Origin: Adiantum capillus-veneris
Taxonomy: Eukaryota; Streptophyta; Polypodiopsida; Polypodiales; Pteridaceae
Direction: 5' to 3'
Assembly (NCBI GenBank): GCA_014529385.2
Contig: CM043944.1
Coordinates: 180,115,240-180,179,239, forward strand
Length of the DNA: 64,000 nucleotides
This document shows positions 30,257-40,939 of this stretch, one piece after another. How positions within the stretch are numbered: position 1 is the first letter of the stretch; each line of letters starts with the position of its first letter. The translations under genes and the position numbers were made by a program. The notes beneath the pieces were generated by a model that was given only the letters and a program-made list of their open reading frames with translations, ran no database searches and had not been told where the DNA came from.

Positions 30257-31157
30257 CGTTACAACAAGCTAACATGGATACCAAACATTTATTATTTTAA
30301 TAAATCGGGAATATTGTAACTCTTATTTTTTTGGATAAACTCTGTAATTAATGAGCCGAGGCTACAAGCTTCCAGATTGTATCAGCCAGTCACTTCCTAG
30401 CTTCACTAGAACTCCAAATTATTAGTTTTGACCACCCAAAAACCTTGGCTAAGGTATATAAGCCAAATTTTGTAAGTTGTTTTAATAAGTTTTTGGATAA
30501 GAAATACATAGCGTGAGCTAACAACGCTCTCTCCTCTCCTTCTCGTGCTTACTACTCCCTCCCCGATTGTCACATCGCATCACCTTTGCTGCATTGCAAC
30601 CGCAGGTAAGAGATCTGCGCATTGACGTATAAAGCAGTTCACAATATTTCATAGCTTTTGGTGTCGCCGACTCTCGGCCTAATTTCATCATAACTAGATA
30701 CTTACACTTTCAAATTAAAAACTAAGCATAGACGGGATATTGGGGCATCATTGCTAAGCATTTAGATGCATTCTGGGTCGAAAATGACTAGGTCAAAAAT
30801 CCACTATTGTTAATAATTGCAATTTTGGAACTTGACCTAAAGTGGGGTTTGAAACCATAAGCATGTGTGCTTAGGTCTTATAAACTTGTCTTAGAAGTTT
30901 TGTTATGTTTGGATGTCAATTGATGTTGTAATGGATGTGATTTGTTTGCCGATGAGCGATTGGCTTTTGGTGATTTCAGTCACTTGACTGTAGCTTGAGT
31001 TAGATGCGAGTTGTTAGTTGTTTTTCGAGAGATTGACAACCTCTTGTAGCCTCCATGCACTAGTTGAGTCGGCTTCATCCCATGGATTGACAAATTAATC
31101 GTGGTTCTGCTAATACTGCAATAAGATAGGATGGTGAGGTTAGACATGCGTCCCACA
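30257..31157 (+). repeat. 5' LTR of element G
   Basis: It aligns end to end with 37744-38643. Shared blocks include CTACAAGCTTCCAGATTGTA, ATTATTAGTTTTGACCACC, GCTTTTGGTGATTTCAGTCA versus GCTTTTGCTGATTTCAGTCA, and the end GAGGTTAGACA...GTCCCACA. Confidence 0.85.
30455..30461 (+). promoter_or_regulatory. TATA box of element G 5' LTR
   Basis: GGTATATAAGCC sits about 200 bp into the LTR. The 3' LTR has TGTATAAAAACC at the same place. Confidence 0.55.
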
Positions 31158-33272
31158 TTTGGCACCGCTGTCGAGGATCGAAGAGACCTAAACTAGGAGA
31201 AAATACAAGCGTCTTGTGTAGTTGTCCTTTAACTTCCTCTAGGTTTGCCTAGAGTTTAAAACTTTCTTTTAGAAACCGCATAGCTTAAAATTTTTATCTT
31301 TTTCTGTGTAGAGGTAGCTTGGAAGTAATCGTACTTGCTGAGTGCCTTTAGGATTGTGGGATTGTAGAAATACATTAGGATTTTGAGAATGATTGGTAGA
31401 CGAGACAAGTCTTAAGATCAATGCTTAGAAAAACATAAAAGACAAGAAAACGAGTGTTTGTGGACACTTTTCACAACCCCATTGCATGAGAATCTAGGAG
31501 TAGGGTAAGTAGGATCCGAGGTGGATTTCAGAACATTGCTCTCTCTGAAAGAATCAAGTGTGAGTTGTTATTAGAAGTTGCATAATTTCAGGTCTAGGGC
31601 TAGAAATAGCTCAAAAAGACTCGAAACCACTCAATCCCACTGGAGAATAAGCTTAAGAGTTGTCTGAACCAGTTAGTAAGCTCAAAGACACTTCGAGGTA
31701 AAAATTTCAAGAGTTGGCCAAAAGTTAGATTATTTACTTTTTCTTGACATTTTAGGCCAAACTAAGTTTTTACTCGATTCATAGGCTTAAAATAGCTCAT
31801 GTAAAGACTGTCTTGAAAAAAATTGCAAAAAAGTGTTCATTTCAAGCCTAAAGTTAATAATCGTGATTATTAACTTTCTGCTCCAAATTGACCAAGGTTC
31901 ATACCATTGACTCATTGCATGTGTACAAAAAACTGTTGTAAAGGCCCAAGAGATTTGGATCACCAAACTGGCAAAAAAATGGGTGAAAACTAAATTTTGT
32001 ACTGACTTTTTGAATCTTGAGTGTAAATTGGGAAAAATTTGTCCAAACTTGTTGAAAATTGATTCACAGGCTTACATTGATGCTATAAACATGTGTAGAT
32101 GCTCAATTGATCAAAAGTTTGCAAAAACTTGTCAATTGTAAATAATCACGATTATATACATTTGCCCCATTTTTCAGCATACCTCTACTTTTAACATGTT
32201 GTAATAAGTTCAAAAACTAAATTTGGTAAGATTTGGATCACTGGATTGAAAATTGTCACCAAATTTGTAAAGTTAGTTTACGGACAGATAATTGACGACC
32301 ATTTGACCATAAAAACTTGATGAAACTTGGCTAGTGAACCTTAACTAGAGGTGCTTAATAGATCTGTGTCAAAGTTGGCACAAAAAGTTACAAAAATATA
32401 GTTGGAGTAAATAATGGTGATTATTTATATCTACTTCAAAACTTGAGAAATTTGCAAGTTTGAGTATGCCACAAGATCAAGCATATCAAGTAGACCTCAC
32501 AAATCAATTTTGGTAAAATTTGGATCACAAAAGTGAGACTTAAGGCAGATTCTCAAAATCAGAGTCTGTGAACACAAAACAGTTGATAAACTTGATCAAA
32601 TTTTGTCCAAACTTGTTGACAGTTGTCCAGAGACTTTAACAAGTTGTATACTTGTCAAACCAATAAAAAAATTGACAAAAGTAAATAATCGCAATTATTT
32701 ACTTCTGCTATCCAAAGATATCAATTTTGACTTTTCAACTTATACAGTGTTGGACCAACATAATATAAAGCCACTGGGCAACTTTGGGTTCAATCGGATC
32801 AAAATTGGTACAGGTTCACTCAATTTCCAGTTACAGATCAAACCTTTCAGTTTTTGCTAAGTTGAATCTGAAAGTCAAATTTTGACTCCCATAGCTTGAT
32901 TTGAAGTGATACACAGAGACCAATTACTAGAGTTAGCAAAAACTCTATTGTCTTTAGAGAAGAATAGCTAACTTGATCAAATTTATACAGGAATCAAGTT
33001 GCAGACGAGGAATCAGTGGCTTGATAGAAAGTTGCAATTGAATCAAGTGGAAATTGACGACAAGTCAATTCAAAGGTGAGTACTCTATCCAGGGATTCAT
33101 AAGTCTATATGAACCTTAGATCTGGTCGTATACTAGTAAATTAGAGCATAATTAGAGCATACTCAAAGAAACCTCGAGTAGAGTATCCACCGAAGAAAGT
33201 GTGAATCAAGGCAATTCCTTGCACACAATTCTTGAAGAAGTCTTAGACACTTTTTGAGACTCAACATTCGAA
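31158..33272 (+). repeat. 2.1-kb leader of element G with ~275-bp repeats and AT palindromes
   Basis: Four 22-nt near-palindromes of the type (G)TAAATAATC-x2-GATTATTTAC occur at 31853, 32138, 32407 and 32681, spaced 285, 269 and 274 bp. A second landmark, ATTTGGATCA, follows each at a similar distance (about 31951, 32229, 32516, and GGATCAAAATTGG near 32797). A half-copy lies in each LTR (30809 and 38296). No coding frame spans the region. Confidence 0.75.
31160..31180 (+). other. Primer-binding site, tRNA-Asp-like
   Basis: TGGCACCGCTGTCGAGGATC starts two bases after the LTR end. It resembles the plant TGGCGCCGTTGCCGGGGATC site (complement of tRNA-Asp) with several mismatches. Confidence 0.65.
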
Positions 33273-33725
33273 ATGTCTTCTTACTCAACGCACTTGGAAA
33301 CCGGAACGACAATGTGCTATAAGCATATACTCTCTTTTTACAAGACTAACCGTCATGGAGCACATGTTTACTTGGACCCTAACGAGGAGTATGCTATTCG
33401 CATTGATGACCATGGTATTGAGTTCGAATTAGAGATTAGGGCAAACAAAAAAGGAAAAATGTACATGGACAGAAACGGAACTCAATATGTACAAGTTGAA
33501 AACCCTGATGTGGTAGACAAATGGGGGTTAGCAGTAAACACCATAATCCCAGATATGTCAGCAAAAGAAGGACCACCAACTTTAGAATTTGAGGGATACG
33601 ATCAAGTAGACTTGAAGCCTTTGAAACGGCTTAGTACAGATAATCCTAGGATTGGGGTCTATTGTTGGGAAGATAGAAACATAAAGGATCTTTTATGGAC
33701 TTCGCATGCCAAACAGAAAAACTAA
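33273..33725 (+). CDS. N-terminal gag-polyprotein segment of element G
   Basis: This 150-codon frame starts at the first good ATG after the leader: 18 codons of SSYSTHLETGTTMCYKHI then a charged body. No family is recognised. It is placed at the gag N-terminus by position. The frame closes at 33723, and the downstream gag core is in other frames after the 37-bp repeats, so the polyprotein is interrupted. Confidence 0.5.
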   Translation: MSSYSTHLETGTTMCYKHILSFYKTNRHGAHVYLDPNEEYAIRIDDHGIEFELEIRANKKGKMYMDRNGTQYVQVENPDVVDKWGLAVNTIIPDMSAKEGPPTLEFEGYDQVDLKPLKRLSTDNPRIGVYCWEDRNIKDLLWTSHAKQKN

Positions 33726-33810
33726 CGGCCATGAAGATCATGTATATATTCAAGAACAAAGATAAGGGACCAGTAGACCTACCAACTTACTTGTTTAGGG
33801 ATTGCTATAA

Positions 33811-33921
33811 CAACAACTTTGTTATGATGACTCCTGAGGAGGTAGAACAACAACTTTGTTATGATGACTCCTGAGGAGGTAGAACAACAACTTTGTTATG
33901 ATGACTCCTGAGGAGGTAGAA
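33811..33921 (+). repeat. 37-bp tandem repeat, three perfect copies
   Basis: Units start at 33811, 33848 and 33885, each beginning CAACAACTTTGTTATGATGA. Two extra copies add 74 bp and shift the gag frame. Confidence 0.97.
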
Positions 33922-35470
33922 CAAACCAAATACCAAGGGTATTCCATACGGGATTGGATATTGGGACAAGGACCAGAAACAATTCCAAGAGATGAACACC
34001 GTGAGAGATCATCTGAGAGTAATGTAAAGAAACCAAAACCACCTTATCACGTAGAAAATCGGGTGACACTAAGGCTAGTCCCGGGCTACATGAGTCACTA
34101 TTTCCAAAAGACTCGTTTGAAGGACTTGGAACAAGACCAACTGCTAGAAGACCTGGAGCTGAATCAAACAGACGCGTTAGACTAGCTAATTTTCAAAAAT
34201 GGGTCAGAAAATACAGGGGATCCATACGACCACTTAGAAAGCTTTAAGCAAGTGCTAAGAGCAGAACGTATATTCGATTTTCATACTCAATTCGAGGGGT
34301 TTGGAATGACATTAGAAGGCAAAGCATTGACATGGTTCCAAAAAACTCCACCAAGGTCAATCATGGACTTGAACACATTAGCTCAAGGATTTTTAGCTGC
34401 TTGTTCCAAAACAGGGATCAAACATTATTCGGTAGCTCAAATCTACAGCTTTAAACAAAAACATGGTGAGACTGTTAGGGATTGTGCAACTTGAATCAAA
34501 CAATACATTGCAAGATGCCCAGAGCTGGAGATACCTATAGAAGAATGACTTGTATCTTTGTTTTTCGAGGGACTGCTAAACAAAGAACTTCATGCTATAC
34601 TCTACAATGAAAATCATACAACCCTAGGAGCGTGTGTATCAGATGCTATTGACTTAGGAGACAATTGCAAAATTTTTAACGAAGAAGGTGTCCCTAAGGA
34701 TAACCAAAGTGAGCAAACAACATCCACTAAACCAGCACAAGTGGGAACGACTACTGCAACACCACTCTCAACCATAGAAGATATGCTTAAAAGGATGAAC
34801 GACATGATGAACAACATGCAAAAAGCACCTATGAGGGGACCAAGACAAGGGATACCTCCACAGGGACAACCAATTAGGCCACAAAAATGGTGTGCAATTA
34901 AGGATAAATGGACCAACCATGAGACCCACGAGTGCTACTTTAGACCAAAGTATGATGGGAATGTTCAGTACATGCCCATGAGGCCACAAGGACAACCCAT
35001 GTACAAATACCAACCTAACATGGCACCAGCTCAAAGACCACCGATGGGTATGGAAAGACCTCAACCTGTGGTCGGACAACAACCGCCGCATCCAAGACAT
35101 AATGCAGTGCCTATAAAGTACATGCACTTTGAAGGAGTTATAGATGAACAAGCATTAGTGCCTGTTACACCCTATGCGGAGCCTAGTCCATCTATAGTAA
35201 TGGTAGAAGGAGATTGGTATAATTCACATCCACCCACCAATGGAAGAAACCGTGACTTATGCTCCATTAGAGCTCGCACCGATGTATTATGTAGCTAATC
35301 AAGTTGTCAGATCTCCCATGGTACGACCCATGATGAAGCCAAGAACAGGAAATTGTCATAAGTGTGGTGCTGATGATCATTGGAAAAATGAATGTCCAGA
35401 GCCTCACAAGAAGCTCAAACCAGTTGAAGCCTATTGCATACAATGTTGCAAAAGGGAGGACACTTTTTGA
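33898..35470 (+). pseudogene. Gag core and zinc knuckle of element G
   Basis: The capsid block is LEGKALTWFQKTPPRSIMDL then AQIYSFKQKHGETVRDCAT (34252-34494), the typical Retrotrans_gag W-F...F...Q...E-x-x-x pattern. A stop at 34492 and a change near 34550 separate it from the next frame (34558-35298), which is Met/Pro/Gln-rich. The zinc knuckle is at 35355-35400: CHKCGADDHWKNEC (C-x2-C-x4-H-x4-C). A second cysteine cluster, YCIQCCKREDTF followed by LKYC, lies just after. Gag would package the RNA of this non-autonomous element into particles. Confidence 0.75.
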
Positions 35471-36536
35471 AATATTGTCCTAAAAATCTTTTGAACAAGG
35501 GTAAAACCGTAGTAAACGTCATCCAAGTGATACCTAGTAGCTCATCAGAGAGTGAATTGATTGTTCCAATCAAGGTAATCACTAGAGCACATGCCAAGAA
35601 AAAGAAACACAACTCCTCTGATGATTCGGAAAATATGAAACTTACCTCTCAAAGAATCAAAAGGAGTAGAAGCAAAGGATATGAGATGAGAAAACAAAAA
35701 CAACGGGTAGAAATCAAGGAGAAAACAAAAAAGCTATTCCAAGAAAAGTTAAAAGAAACTGCAAGTGAATTCAAGGAACCAACTGTGAAATATGGAGGAT
35801 CCATTCTGGTTGATAGAATTTTTGAGTCTATTAATGCGGCCTTGAAAGCCTACCAAGCAGGACTTAAAGCATGCCAAAACATGGACAACAAATGGAAAAA
35901 CTATCCTTCTTCAGACATGGAAGCAACTAAACTGGAAGCTTACCAAAATTTGATAAGAATCACGCAAGAAATGCTGGAAAAACAAAAACCCAACCTTGAA
36001 AGTATCAAAAAACCTGAAGAGATTGTGGTAAGAGACACTGAAGAAAAATCCAATGTGGTGGCAGAACCCCACCTTGAAACAAAAGAACCAGAGCTTATAG
36101 TGCCTGACAGCGAAGATACCTTAGACAGAATTCCATTCGTAGAGGAAGACTGGCCATGACGTTTATGGGAAAAATTGAGAGAGATCAATGGTGGGAGCCT
36201 AACCTACCTTTTGATATGAACATGGATGTACAATCCTTGGATGGGGATTGCAGATTTGAAGCTTCAAGAATGTCAAAACCATTGACCTTGGAAACATTAC
36301 CTTCTTACTTGGGAGATAATGAAGATGAATCCATCGTGTGTAAGACCACTCAAGTAAAAAGAACTGAACAGACCCTAGAAGTAGACAACATTCATTCAAT
36401 CATGCCTACACCCATCCAATGCACTCTTACCTTGGAAAAACTGTTAAAACTCAGACCATACTTATGGAATGATATACAAAAAACCCTAGAAAAGGTGGGG
36501 ATAACGGGGTTAATCTCAAAAAAATTGAAAAAATAA
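35434..36536 (+). CDS. Lys/Glu-rich gag-protease spacer ORFs of element G
   Basis: Two overlapping frames (35434-36159, 241 codons; 36156-36536, 126 codons) overlap by four bases. The first has a basic region (KKKHNSSDDSENMKLTSQRI), a helical segment around LKAYQAGLKACQNMDNKW, and a Glu-rich tail. The second ends LEKVGITGLISKKLKK. No domain is recognised. Position suggests the polyprotein stretch between nucleocapsid and protease; the frame change between them may be a decay event. Confidence 0.5.
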
Positions 36537-36539
36537 AAT

Positions 36540-36985
36540 GGACAACAAAGAGATTCAATCTGTTTCCCATGAACAAAGTCGGAGAATATTATAAAGGAGA
36601 AGAAGAAAACACCCTTCCCATGAAATGTAATGACATTGAAACCATGGGGATACTGGATAGTGGAGCTGGCATAGCCATAGCCACTAAAGCAGTATGGGAA
36701 TCCTGGGACAACCAGCCATTAGACAAACTCTAATGAATTGCAGTTGGCTGACGGACACATTGAGAGACCGTTAGGGCTGCTTCGAAAGTTGATAGTCAAT
36801 TCTATGGAAATGAATATCAACACACTTTTGCCATAATAGACTATTGGGAAAAAAATCAACAATGAAATTATATTGAAAAGACCTTTCGTGCGATAGGTAC
36901 AGCTTATCCAAGATGGGGAAACAATATATGTACTTGAAGCAAGTGGGATCTATAATAAAAGTCAATCTAAAAGATCACACTTATA
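36540..36985 (+). pseudogene. Aspartic protease of element G
   Basis: The frame contains MGILDSGAGIAIATKAVW, with catalytic Asp at 36656-36658 in a canonical D-S-G-A. After a change of frame come QLADGHIERPLGLLRKL and INNEIILKRPFV, the retropepsin end motif (hydrophobic, then G/K-R-P-F). Stops at 36731 and around 36837 inactivate it. Confidence 0.7.
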
Positions 36986-37729
36986 GAGAAGTCTTGAAAA
37001 CACCCATCCAAGAGTTTGATTCAGTCTCTTCGGCTGAAGCTAAAATTCTATCCTAGTTAAACAAAGACACCCTATTTGGATGTGTGGAGCTTCAAAAAAT
37101 GGAAGCTTGAGACGAGAAGAATGTATCCTAGAAAGGGACTGCACAGACGAAGCCTATGTACATGAGCCCTTTCAGAGCATTTGTTTGAGCCATTCGGGTG
37201 GACTCAAATTTTAGCGACAATGGATGTACGTGTGAATACGTCTATGTCTACTCAATTTAGCAATGAGAATGGCTACGATATAATTTCGCCGAATGTTGCT
37301 CACATGCATTGAAGCTTTTCACAAGCCAGAGCAAGCAAGAGCACCATGCATGTCATTCCTTGAGGGCAATAAGGGTCTTTGCTACAACCTAAGCAGCCAA
37401 CCTTCCAAAGAGTCCTTTATGGCTTCTACGCCCGATGCATGTTCTTGCCATCTAACAATATGTTGGCGTTTGAGGAAGCGTTCTATACAGGGTTCTTTAC
37501 TTGGCGAACAAAGATATTTGGGCCAGTGATTAGCAACCTAACCTCCAGATTCGTAGGCTACTCAGTCATTGAGCTAAAAAACAGGGTCACCATGCAATTT
37601 TTGCAGGTTCCAGACAAAGAAACAAAGATCAGATATGAAAAATCTTTACATGCACTTAAGATCCTCTTACCAGCCGTCAACCCAAAGATTACTTCAGCCC
37701 ATAAAGCTGTGTCAAGGGACGACACATGC
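36986..37729 (+). pseudogene. 3' ORF of element G, unknown
   Basis: After the protease, broken frames encode a protein whose best part is at 37379-37700: YARCMFLPSNNMLAFEEAFY and KIFGPVISNLTSRFVGYSVI, then KYEKSLHALKILLPAVN-like sequence. No RT, integrase or chromodomain motif is present. Plant LTR elements that lack pol but carry an extra 3' ORF are known; the role of this product is unknown. Confidence 0.5.
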
Positions 37730-37743
37730 AAGGAGGGGGGGAA
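37730..37743 (+). other. Polypurine tract of element G
   Basis: AAGGAGGGGGGGAA immediately precedes the TGTTAGC start of the 3' LTR. Confidence 0.8.
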
Positions 37744-38643
37744 TGTTAGCAGTAAGCTAACACGGATACCATTTTTCAGAGGTCTCATTATAAAAACATA
37801 TATTATTTTGATGAATCAGGAATATTGTAACTCCTATCTTCCATATAAATATTGTAATTGAGGAGTCGGGGCTACAAGCTTCCAGATTGTATCAACCCGT
37901 CTTTAGTTAGAGCTCCCAGATTATTAGTTTTGACCACCAAAAACCTTGGCTAATGTATAAAAACCAATTTTTGTAAGTTTTGGATAATGAAATACACAAC
38001 GTGAGCTAATGACGCTCCCTTCTCTCCTTCTTGAACTTCCTACTCCCTCCCCCTTTTGTCACATTGCAGTCGTGTCTATTGCGTAGCAACCGCATGTAAG
38101 AGCTCTACGCATTGACGTAAGTATTTCACAGTATTTTGTAGCTTTCAGCGTCGTCAACCCGCGGCCTAATCTCATCATAAGTAGGAATTTAAGCTTCAAA
38201 ATAAAAAACTAAGTATAGGCGGGCTATTGGGGTATCATTGCTAAGCATTTAGATGCATTTTGGGTCGAAAACAACCAGATCAAAAATCCACTGCTGTTAA
38301 TAATCACGATTTTTGTACTTGACCTAAAGTGGAATTTGAGACCATAAGCATGTGTGCTTAGGTCTAATAAACATATCGTAAAAGCTTCATTATCTTTGGA
38401 TGCCATTTGATGCTGTAACGGATGTGATTTTTTTGCCGATGAGCGATTAGCTTTTGCTGATTTCAGTCATTTGAGTGTAGCTTGCGTTAGATGCCAGTTA
38501 TTTGTTGTTTTCTAAGAAATTGACAGCCTCTTGTAGCCTCTATGCACTAGTCAAGTCAGCTTTATCCCATGGATTGATAATTTATTCGTGGTTCTCGCTA
38601 TGTCTGCAATAAGATACGAGTGAGGTTAGACACCTGTCCCACA
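37744..38643 (+). repeat. 3' LTR of element G
   Basis: It begins TGTTAGC after the polypurine tract and ends GTCCCACA. It matches the 5' LTR throughout, with many substitutions and short indels. Confidence 0.85.
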
Positions 38644-40707
38644 CTGGGCGTTTTTGGCTCCTTCATTGGCATTTGAAAGTTTTGAGCATGTTTCGGACTT
38701 GCTTGCTGTTGCAGCATTTTAAGATGCTAGCAACAAAGGCAACAAACTCCCCCAACTCCCCCAACATCCCTTGGCAGCACTCCCTCCCGTTTTCTTTTTA
38801 AGACGCCCCAGGCATTCACCACCCCATGCCAAAGCGCCTCCCCGCATGTGCATTTTTGAGACGCCAGTAACAACTTCCCCTCCCTACCTATCGGTGCGTC
38901 ACTATTTTGGGCTAGCATTTTAAAATGCTAGCCTATGTGCTCCAATGACAACGATAGAGTCCCTCCCCCGTGGCGTTTTGAAGTGCAACAACCGGAGGGT
39001 GTCTTGGTGTGGCTGTCACTTGGGTTATTTTGTGGAGCTATGGCAGGTTTGCAAGGTAAAGTGGAAAATTGTGGAGCCACTTGGGAGTTGAAGAGTTGTG
39101 GAGTGGCTCAAAAAGGAACAAGGAGATTGGAGCTCAAGAGTGGAGCGGATTGGGATTACCAGTGGGGTGGAATTTCTTATAGGAAGTTCGATGCGGCTTG
39201 GTGGACTTGTATGGCCCTTGGAGTGCGAGGAGTACCAATTTTGAGATCTTGCAACTTCAAAATGGCCTCCCCTTGCTTGAGCGCCGCGCGATGACATCTA
39301 TCAAAGACAACCCAAAGCTATGGATAACGGATCGTCAACCATCCATTTAGCGGCTTATGCCAGTAGGAAGAGAATGGGATCTAGGAAGGCCTCTTTCTTT
39401 GGCAGTTTAAGGAAGTCAAACCTTTAGTTTTAAGAAAGTAATCAAAGGACAACTTTTCAATTCAAACAGGCTAAACAAGTAGTTTATTCAAATTCAAAAT
39501 TTTCCCCGAAAATGGAATTTCTAATCTAGCAGGTAAAACCACATCATGCAACATATTGATGGAAAGAGCTCAACGTGTAGATTCGAGATTATGATCTCCG
39601 CTCAAATCGGAGATCATTGTGTGGAGTTAAAAAAGGCTGAAAATCATAAAATTATCCACCTCCTTTTTTTTGGGAAAAGTTCATCTTCCTCTTGACCACT
39701 CTCACACATCTCTTACACACCCACCATTCTTGCACACATGGTGTACACCTTGTCAAAATAATAATCACCTCCATAAGCTTATGGAAATAAAGAGAGCCCC
39801 CTACACCCCACAACCTCTTCCTAATGCATCGGTAGACTTCTCAAGGAACCGAATTAGAATTTGTTTGTCTTGAGTTTGTGAAGTCATAATAAAATTGAGG
39901 ATTTAAATAGAGGACATCAGTAAAGGTCATCTATACAAGGATGGAAATACCAATACTTATTTAGCTGCCTCGGTACCCATGAGTACAATCATAGTCATGA
40001 TTGCGATTGGATGCTTTGTTTGTCTTGAGAGTTTGAAGCCAAAGGCAAAAGTAGGAACTCATAGATAGACAAGGACAAAGGCAAGCTGCACAAAGATTAT
40101 GGTAATAAAAGATTTGACAGAGGAGATCGACATGACAGCTGTGGTGATCGGCTGTGGCACTCGTGGTGGTGGCCACAGTGGCCTCCACGTTATATTTCTA
40201 GTCAAATGATAGGTATCACCACTAGCTTCAACCAGTGAGAGGCTTGTGAGTGGCGAAGAGGGGCAGTCCATGCTCCCTATAATTAATTTGTACCCTTGTG
40301 TTGAAGTTCAAGTTATTGGTGTTTGGACCCGTAGGTTAAAATTCAATGTACATGCATCTAGCAGGGAACCAATCATACATCTAAAACACTATGGATGGGC
40401 TAGCCAATTCATTGTTGTTGGTCAGATTATGGACAGAATGTGTTCCATCAGATCATTATCTTAGAGTTTTATATTTTGGACGTGATATGTTCAAAGTTCA
40501 CAAATGGGGATTGTTGAACGTAGTGTGCTCTATAGTTCAAAGTTTCTACAAAGGCAACCAATGCTCAAGATGGCATTACTTTCAAGTACAAATTTAAGGA
40601 GAGCAACACCGAGGTGTATCCAGTTGGTGGCCACTTTCTGGGGTGTCCATGGTAGCTTTCATTGACTTGGTTTCACTATTGATGTCCACTATGAGTTGCA
40701 GAGAGGG
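38644..40707. other. Unassigned region with palindromes
   Basis: A perfect 22-bp palindrome (half-site GCTAGCATTTT) lies at 38911-38932, with a related imperfect one at 38711-38731. A 10-bp-arm hairpin (ATGATCTCCG/CGGAGATCAT) lies at 39591-39617. The 119-codon frame at 38935-39294 shows no family resemblance. The end of the region (about 40600-40700) may be the tail of a retrotransposon preceding the LTR at 40708. Confidence 0.4.
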
Positions 40708-40939
40708 TGTTAAATTCTTGGCATCCCAAGTGAGCTGTCCAATGTGATCCCATTATTTAGTTTGGCTTTTAGGTATTTATTTTACTTATTTGTCAAAGTC
40801 TTGGGTAGGGAAATTTATTAGGGTTTCTATATAAAGCAACCCCTTCCCTCCATTGTATACACATTCAGTTATTCATTGCCAAGGTTGATTAATTCAAGAG
40901 ACTCTCTCTCTCTCTCTCCTTGGTCTTTACGCTTCCACA
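40708..40939 (+). repeat. Possible short LTR (copia-like, solo or 3')
   Basis: TGTTAAATTC follows a purine-rich GCAGAGAGGG and the segment holds a TATA box (TATATAAA, 40828-40835), a CT microsatellite (about 40901-40918) and a plausible CA end at 40938-40939. No partner LTR or primer site was found. Confidence 0.4.

Larger units (their letters stand above)
30257..38643 (+). mobile_element. Non-autonomous LTR retrotransposon, element G
   Basis: Two LTRs (30257-31157 and 37744-38643, about 900 bp each) flank a tRNA-Asp-like primer site, a long leader, gag, protease and an unassigned ORF, then a polypurine tract. No reverse transcriptase, RNase H or integrase motif is present in the 6.6-kb interior. 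The primer type recalls Athila/Tat lineages. The LTRs have diverged with many substitutions and small indels, so insertion is old. The expected TG at the left edge reads CG. No target-site duplication was found (AATGG versus CTGGG). Confidence 0.8.

Noticed and set aside
30252-38648. Target-site duplication around element G
   Set aside because: The flanking pentamers (AATGG and CTGGG) do not match.
38935-39294. 119-codon frame considered as a gene
   Set aside because: No family resemblance, no convincing start context, and a comparable frame on the other strand.
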